From Eutypa lata (Eukaryota > Ascomycota > Sordariomycetes > Xylariales > Diatrypaceae): DNA of 64,000 nucleotides. The stretch is from positions 5,828,001 to 5,892,000 of the forward strand of contig JAKULF010000004.1 in assembly GCA_022661535.1 (NCBI GenBank). Reading direction: 5' to 3'. The position numbers and the translations under genes are program-made. Below are positions 57,409-64,000 of the stretch, piece by piece. How positions within the stretch are numbered: the first letter of the stretch is position 1; every line of letters starts with the position of its first letter. The notes under the pieces were generated by a model. It did no database searches. It was not told the DNA's origin and saw only the letters and a program-made list of their open reading frames with translations.

Positions 57409-57423
57409 GTTTTCAAACGTTAC

Positions 57424-58388
57424 CTTGACACTGAGATAGCTCCATCATGGGAAGGGAATGCTACTCCTGGGGAGTGTACCAACGGGAGAACTTATTGATC
57501 TAATTTGAAAATTGAGAATTGAGAGAGGACTGTGTAGAAAGGTCAGAACTAGTGAGTTCGAGAATGTATATCAAGAAAGAGAAGTAAACATAGGTTACGA
57601 AGTGAGCAAAATAACTCTTATTTAAATCGACAAAGAGGGGTAGATTCGCTAGTTAGTGGGAGCGGATCTGTATCACTGCATATGAGAGACTTTTTTCTTT
57701 CTCGGGTGATGAAGTAATTGCAACGGGATCCACACATTTCTCCGAATTCGCAGTCCTAACAATATATATTAATCAGTTTATGATGTAAAGTGTAACACAT
57801 CAACGTCCTTTTTGAATGTGTCTGTTCATAATGTGGGTGTGGTCAATATCTCCTCTGGTTACTTACCCCCTAATTTCTGCGTCGGTATGACGTTGACAGC
57901 TCCACTATCAACCAGTGTATTTCCACGCCAGAATTCAGCAAATAAGCGCACAATATGATATCAAACTATATTCAAATTGAACGATGAGATTGAACAGAAG
58001 CTCAATCCGTAACCTACTATTGGGCGTTGTTCGAATCCCTCCTGCAGTTGTCCATATGTCATCGAATAGTAAAAGGGGCTGAGCATCGTCTTCTATTTGA
58101 TGATTGGACCGAGACTATAATTGAATGCACCGACATGATACCTACCTAGCTACCTACCGAATGCTAGAGCTATTCACAACTCGCATTAGCACGTGTATGT
58201 TTTGGTTGACCTGATTGCACCGCCTGTTCAAGTAGTTTACTGATTCATTATACTCTCCAACTCACTTATCGTTCTTAGCCATTATTCGTTTCTATCGAAA
58301 TTCCAGTTCAAACATGTATTCCGTCCCAAACGCCTTGAACCGGGTATTGTATATTCCACCCGATAACCGTGTCTTCCCAAGTCCAAGT
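57424..58388. other. NMT1 promoter and oxysterol-binding protein 3' flank
   Basis: About 960 bp upstream of the NMT1 leader, ending at the stop codon of the oxysterol-binding protein gene. No further gene is seen. Confidence 0.5.
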
Positions 58389-59803
58389 CTAGGCCTGAGC
58401 CGATTCCGCGTCTAAATCATCCATAAGTGCAACTCCAGAATCCGATCGCTCCAGCGGAGGGCTTTTCAGTGGCCCCGATTGATCCACAATCGTTCTCCTG
58501 TATTTGTGCTCGTCAAATTTCCATATCATCTCGTCTTCCCCCATTTCAGCCGTAGATCCACATGCATTCAGTATCCTGACCACCGCAGGATCTTCCGTTA
58601 TCTTCGTGAAGTACCGCCTCTCCCATATCTTCCCAATATCATTCTCCTCTCTCCGTAGTGCACGCTGTTGGTTCTCTATTTTACCCTTCTCGTGGCCGAC
58701 TGCGAGAATGTCATTGTCGTTGATAGCATTTACGACGTGTTGCCATGCTCGTCTGGATTCCAGTGGATGTTGCTCCTCGATTGAGGCGACCTGCAGTGGA
58801 GTTCTTCGCAAAGCAGCGAGATCAACGGTATGATGGCTTTTCCCGTTCGTGCACTTTATCGTATAGGCACCGGTCCAATTGCCTTCGAGAACATATAAAG
58901 GGTTCCGCTCATCGTCCCCTCGGTATAGTGAAGCGACAAATGAATTGCTTTCTCCCTTAAACCACCCCTTTGATGAGTAGTCGATGCGGGACGTGTAACC
59001 AGAAGAACTTCGGATGTACGATGTCCCGCTCAGCTCAGGGGCGATCCGGAATGTCGCAATGCCTTCTACGTGCACTTTTGGCATCGTGATGAGGTGATCT
59101 TCATCGAATTGATCAATGTGCAATATGCTATACCCCTTGCGTTCGATGTTGATTGTCGTAGAGAAGTAGGACTTGGGAGCAACATGTCCCTCTAGCTATA
59201 AGAGTGTCAGATGCAAAATCCGGCTTCAAGGGTTTTCTCAACTTCACCATGGGGAGAGCATACCTGAACACCATGCCTATCGTTTTCAATTCTGAAGGCG
59301 GTGGCTGGCGGGTGATGGCTGACCTGCTCACTGACCATCTTGGTTGTGCCTGCATCATCAACCCATTTGCCAAGGAAAATCTCTCCAAGGAAGGGGTTCA
59401 ACGGCTTCAACTTCTTCTTTTTGCCACTATCGTCTTTGGTTGCGTGTTGGTGCTTCAGTGTGCTGATAAACCACTGCAAGACCAAGAGCGCTCGCTTTTC
59501 TGAATTTTGCTCTTTGGCGGGCGCGACAAAAAGGCTCGGGTGTTCTGCCCAATATGTGCTGAACTCGACGATAGATTGCGGGGCAAGGAGAAATGGTGGC
59601 GCAGTTATCGAAGTTAGATCGCCTTTGAAGGTGGCCATTGACTTTGAACAGAGGGATTAGCAACCTACTAATGCTACGATGAAGATATTTCCAGGTCAAT
59701 GAGAGATGGAAGTGAACCAACTTACTTTGATAAACTGAAACCAGGCTGACTTATGTTGGTGATGGTGCTCATCTTTCTTGTGGTCGTGCTTGGAGGCCGT
59801 CAT
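58389..59803 (-). CDS. Oxysterol-binding protein, Kes1/Osh4 type
   Basis: A cytosolic sterol/PI4P exchange protein acting at Golgi and ER membranes. Exons: 59803-59726, 59641-59264 and 59195-58389, giving 420 aa, close to yeast Osh4, with no PH or ankyrin extension. Exon 1 encodes a short His/Lys-rich start (MTASKHDHKKDEHHHQHKSA) followed by WFQFIK. The ORD core shows KPLNPFLGE at about 105-113 and the family signature EQVSHHPPATAF from 131; the two His residues bind the phosphoinositide head group. Later landmarks are VHVEGIATFRIAPEL and the C-terminal REENDIGKIWERRYF. All joins are phase 0. The lid region corresponds to exon 1 and the start of exon 2. Confidence 0.95.
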
Positions 59804-62153
59804 CTTAAATCACAGTTGGGCCAAACCACGTGAAATGCTGTATTGAGTGTAAAATTAAACTTTGTTAACGGGAAAGAAAAAAAAAGAAGTAAAGATAATG
59901 GAATTTCAATGTTTGACTTTACAGAAAAGCTATCATGGGGAGGCCGCATCAACGGGAATTATATGGATTCTTGAAACGCCCTCCACGTCCACCACTGCCC
60001 CGAAACCCCACCACATGCTGCACATCAGACAAGATACCTGGATACCTAGCTGGAGCTCAATATCCTCTATGTATCAATCGGGATAAGGGTCTTCCATATC
60101 CAATTATATGAATTGGGCGGCTATCAACTTCAATCTGGCACGGTGATGTTGAGACGTAGCATGTATCATGTGTCGCATTGGCGGCATGTGAAAGGCCCCA
60201 CAGCCACGTTTCGTCCGCAGTCCGGACCCTAACGTTAATTGGAGGCACCTACGGGCCCCGCTGTCCATCGCCACCGATTCATGATCTAGGCCGTACCTAA
60301 TTTTTATTAAGCCCTGAATACTTCATACCAACGCCTTTAACCAAAGGCACCTGTTATTGGCACATAGGGCTTATTGGAGCCTCCGGGCATTCGGAGCTTG
60401 GCACGGAAAATCCACCACCGACGCTAATTTTCAGGACATTAATTAGTTGTCGTATTTGTATTTAACATAGACGTGTGGCCTCAAGGCATCATCACCCACA
60501 ACAATTCTCTTTAAGTGCTCAAGTGCTGAAGGGCCTGAAATAGCACGTAGCTTGTGCTGTAGACAATATGATTGGACCAATTTGTGTACTGGTATGATCT
60601 TTGACCAGCCTTCAAGAAAATTGTTGCAGGTGATGCCTTCGGGCCATTCGTCGGATGTTAAGACCAGGTACTACCTTGTAAAAGTTTTGGCTTTAAATAT
60701 GATGCCTCTTAAGCGACCATGGCGTACGGTCCTTAAAAGGTGTTTATACCTTTAAAGGCATGCATAACCTTAGAAACTGTTACTTTTTAATTAAAGCCTC
60801 ATTTAAATTCTACATATAGGATGTATTAGTTAGCGGATCTTCCAGAGATAGGATAGTAAAACAAATTCAGCATATTAATTAACTGGTTCAAAACTTGTCC
60901 AATCACATCATTCAAAAATAAGACTGTCTTCCTTTTATGGTAGTTTGGATAAACAGATAAAAGAACACTCTAACAATGCAGCGATGCCGTAAAAGGCAGG
61001 ACCTAACCCCCTAAAGAGCTAGCAATGATATAGCAATGAGACATTATATAAGACATAAATCAGACTTGGAAATAAGCACGTAGGCTAGGAAATAAGTGAT
61101 AAGGTCTTCAGTTAGGTAGACATCATCACATTTATTACAATCAAGGGAGAAGGTACGGCTTTATTTCCCCACAGCTATTTAGCAATGTCTTGATATATCG
61201 ACTTAATAAGGACTATAATGAAAGAAGTAATAAAAACATATAAAACCCATCGTAGATGCCTTGAGAAACTAACATAATAATCATCCTGAGGAATACATCC
61301 GAATCTTAATAGATTGCAGCCATTGTTAGGCTTATGCTATAACACTACCATGAAACCAAGAACTCGATATGGCTATTTTGGTTGCTACCAGGGGCTCACA
61401 AACTAGCTGGAGTTACTATACATCTAGAAGTGAACCCCGAGCTTACTGATTACATCGTATCATTAGTCATACTATATGTCTACTCACACGCCAATCCGGG
61501 TACTTGACTCGAGTGTCTTCTTTGTCAGTGACAAAAATATAAGCTCAAGAGGATCCATGGGATTCGTATCAGGATAGACATACTTTCCATGTGAATTCAT
61601 ATAGATGAACATTGGGGGTGTGTCTGGCGGTGATTGTAGGCTATTGCTAGTTCAACGACATGAAAGGTGGTACCAATCAGCAATGAAACAGCTGGCGGGA
61701 ATGTCCCCAGATATCAAAAACGCCAGGGCGCAGCCTCTCAGGAAGGCAAGCGACAAACAAGCATACTCTGAGTAGAAGAGATAGAGCTTCGGCAAGATAC
61801 CACTACGCACCGATCTCAATACAAGCTCGGTTCCAACCAGACACTCCAACGCTGTGCAATATCGGAAGTTGTACTCCAGGTATTAACTCGACTGTATCTC
61901 ACAAGCAAGGATGGAAGGGAAGAATCGTCCAATAGTCCTAGTAATTTGGCAAAGTTCAGCGCATCCGATTCAATTTCCGACCCGGGATTTAAGTCGGAGC
62001 CGACCAGCAGTGATACCTCCAGCGAATATCAAAGGATAACCAGAGATGTGGTGGCCATGATATACCGTTTCAAGCTAGGGACCACTCTCATCCAACATAT
62101 CGTCTGAACAGCAGCAGAAGACTGCCATCTGCGCCCAGGAATCCAACCATACC
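59804..62153. other. Gene-poor region
   Basis: About 2.35 kb upstream of the oxysterol-binding protein gene. It contains the second copy of the diverged repeat (60554-60655). Short ORFs on either strand have no support. Confidence 0.5.
60554..60655 (+). repeat. Diverged dispersed repeat, copy 2
   Basis: The partner of 37922-38024, in the same orientation: TGTAGACAATATGATT, AATTTGTG, AAGAAAATTGTTGCA, GATGCC and CCATTCGTCGG at matching spacing. This copy lacks the tandem CGG expansion seen next to copy 1. Confidence 0.65.
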
Positions 62154-62840
62154 ATGCCCTCTCGAGCCGACCGCCGATTCAAAGAGGTATATCGTTCGAA
62201 TTTTGTGGAACACTTGAAAGGCCTTGACTTCCGGACACCTACCTGGAAGGACGACTGGAAAAACGTGACGTGGCAATTCGAGTCATATCAGCTTTGGGGA
62301 GGTAGAGTGTTTGGTTATCGCCTACGCCGTAGGGTTCACAAAGAGATGGCTGAAAGGTTCAAACGAAGATATGGTGATAATTCTATTCGTAAGGATGTTT
62401 TCAAGTCATGCAACATCTTGCGGTACTCGCAGGACATAATACAACTTGATTTAAGGGTGCGAAGACCAAGAGTGCGACGACCAAAAGAGACCTCAACTTT
62501 ATTGATCAAGTACGTTTTATATTTTGGGGACTTATTCATAAAGCATATTAAAGTCCGTGAAGTCTGCAGTTCATAGGAGTCTTCGCTAAACAGCCTTGCC
62601 GTCGTAATGGACATAGTTACCCCATCAAAGTCGCTCTGGGTGGTATACAAATTCCAGGCAGAGATTGGCGGAAAACCTGGCCAATACCTTTTCAACTCAG
62701 ATAGGGCAGCCTTTCCGAATGTCAATGTGGAATTCGATAAGGCCTCAACAGCGGCCGACCTTCATGATTTTGGGCGGTTTGATAGAAGGATGGACTATTA
62801 TTCGCCCTTGAACATCGAGAAAGTCGAGGAATCTATGTAG
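62154..62840 (+). CDS. Hypothetical two-exon protein
   Basis: A 119-codon frame from MPSRADRRFKEVYRSNFVEH reaches a GTACGT donor at 62510. An acceptor AACAG ending at 62593 rejoins it in frame with LAVVMDIVTPSKSLWVVYKF, ending at 62840; total 200 aa. The predicted protein is basic in its first half (WKDDWKNVTWQFESYQLWGG, RRRVHKEMAERFKRRYG) and has a mixed second half (QYLFNSDRAAFPNVNVEFDK). The matching splice phase and absence of low complexity favour a real gene, but I recognise no family, and it lies in gene-poor, transposon-type surroundings. It could be lineage-specific or a decaying fragment. Confidence 0.4.
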
Positions 62841-64000
62841 CAAACTACACGCTGTGTGAAACCACTTCTCGTTACACCTGACCTGTATCGCGTCCAACAG
62901 GCCATTGAAGAGGGTTGGGCCGGATATTGAGAAGGTCAGACCAAGTAAGACATAATGGTCAAGGTTCATTTGCACAACGACTACTAGCAGACTATTCTTG
63001 GCAGGGGGTTTATAAGGGGCAAGGTCGTGTTAACATAGCATCCTCTAGTAATTAAGCGGAACATGTTGCTTCTAAATTCTTTTGCCTATAAAGGAGCGAA
63101 CCCTTCATCCATATTAATACAATGTTTTGGTCCTTAATATATATGCTTGATAACTTGTGCACAAGAGTCTTGTCTAAACGTCTTAATTGCAATATTTCTT
63201 ATACGTATAAAATGGCGCTTTAACTCCAGAACTACCCTTAAGGCTTTGCTAAAGTGTTTAAGAGGATAAATAACTTTGTAGATCGCTTGGATTTTCAGTG
63301 CCCGATAACTCATTCTCCGGGAATTTCTACTCCGGCATCATGGCCTTTAAATCATTATATCTGCTAATTAATTACGACCCAAGAAGACTTATAAGCGTTA
63401 ATAATGAAGTCATTCGGCGATAGTTACATCAAGTACGAGATATAGCACCAAACTCTGGTAGATAAGGGCAAAGAGCAGGCAGGTCGGCTTTCTGTTCGAA
63501 CCCCTGCTTTCATTTTAGAGCCGAATTGGCCGTTAAGATGCACTACCTGGCATCACCAAGACCGCTCCTGGATGCTATGAAGCTTGTACGTCGTTCAGAA
63601 ACAATTTGAGCCTATGCTAAACCCATCTTCCATCGGCTAATATGTGTCGGGTCAGCATAATTATGCAGTGGCGTTATGTAAGCTACTGTGACAAGGATAT
63701 GAAGGGTTAAAACTGAAATTCTATTCAACTAATAATTGTTTTTGGTCCTTCTATCTGCCCTGTACGACCCCTAGGGGCGTCCACTATATAAAAAATAAAT
63801 AAAAATAAAGATACATATCTGTGATATCCTTCTGCCGTCCTAGCCATTGATAATAGCTGTTAGCTCTTATTAGGCATCTATGCATTGTCGCATGACCTCC
63901 AAGTGTTAGTGAGTTGGCTGTCCTTTGCAGCTATCCTGCAGCCAGCAACACTTGGCTCCATCCCCCGTATGACAGTTACTGTCTACCAAGAGAATATTTA
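62841..64000. other. Gene-free right end of the window
   Basis: About 1.16 kb. A T-arm-like word (TTCGAAC) near 63500 is not accompanied by a tRNA cloverleaf. No gene enters from the right edge in a frame I can support. Confidence 0.5.

Noticed and set aside
58019..58055. TTCGAATC word resembling a tRNA T loop
   Set aside because: The flanking bases do not form a T stem and no cloverleaf fits on either strand.
63480..63540. T-arm-like TTCGAAC with an AGCAGG/CCCTGCT inverted pair, suggesting a tRNA
   Set aside because: No D-arm, anticodon arm or acceptor stem could be folded around it.

Overview
This is 64 kb of nuclear DNA from a filamentous ascomycete, most likely a Sordariomycete. Nearly every gene is split by 50-85 nt introns with GTAAGT/GTATGT donors, CTAAC-like branch sites and AG acceptors. 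The gene set is typically fungal: a HET-domain protein, a non-reducing polyketide synthase, an NRPS-like reductase, GPI and ergosterol enzymes, and a thiamine gene with an intronic TPP riboswitch. One transposon has an almost pure A+T interior, which fits repeat-induced point mutation (RIP).

Layout. 1-7.4 kb: the 3' end of an unidentified gene (+), a Caj1/Djp1-type J-domain protein (-), a 256-bp foldback element, and a UER1-like epimerase-reductase (-). 8.4-12.1 kb: an A+T-rich decayed transposon, then squalene synthase (+). 14.4-21 kb: a secreted subtilisin (-), then 5 kb of gene-poor DNA with a probable methyltransferase relic. 21-32.3 kb: an F-box protein (+), GPI mannosyltransferase I (-), translin-associated factor X (+), a 656-bp hAT-type element with an 8-bp target duplication, a small secreted protein (-) and a His-rich one-pass membrane protein (-). 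34-45.7 kb: the secondary-metabolite locus, an NRPS-like A-T-R enzyme (-) and a SAT-KS-AT-PT-ACP-ACP-TE polyketide synthase (+) transcribed away from a shared 1.3-kb region. 48-54.4 kb: a three-repeat Myb protein (+), a HET protein (+) and a secreted M28 aminopeptidase (-). 55.9-60 kb: the thiamine pyrimidine synthase NMT1/THI5 (-) with its riboswitch, and a Kes1/Osh4-type oxysterol-binding protein (-). 62-63 kb: a two-exon hypothetical gene (+).

How it fits together. The divergent PKS and NRPS-like pair is the most interesting system. The PKS has no methyltransferase domain, carries two ACPs and ends in a thioesterase, so it should release an orsellinic-type aromatic acid. The A-T-R enzyme has the right parts to activate that acid and reduce it to an aryl aldehyde. 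No prenyltransferase, P450 or halogenase lies within the window, so the locus is either a minimal aldehyde-forming pair or part of a split pathway. The thiamine gene is notable for three things at once: a well-conserved TPP aptamer, a GC-AG first intron, and an apparent 2-nt deletion that breaks the reading frame. Exon joins were worked out by hand from splice consensus, frame and family knowledge. All family names rest on motif recognition; no database search was run.
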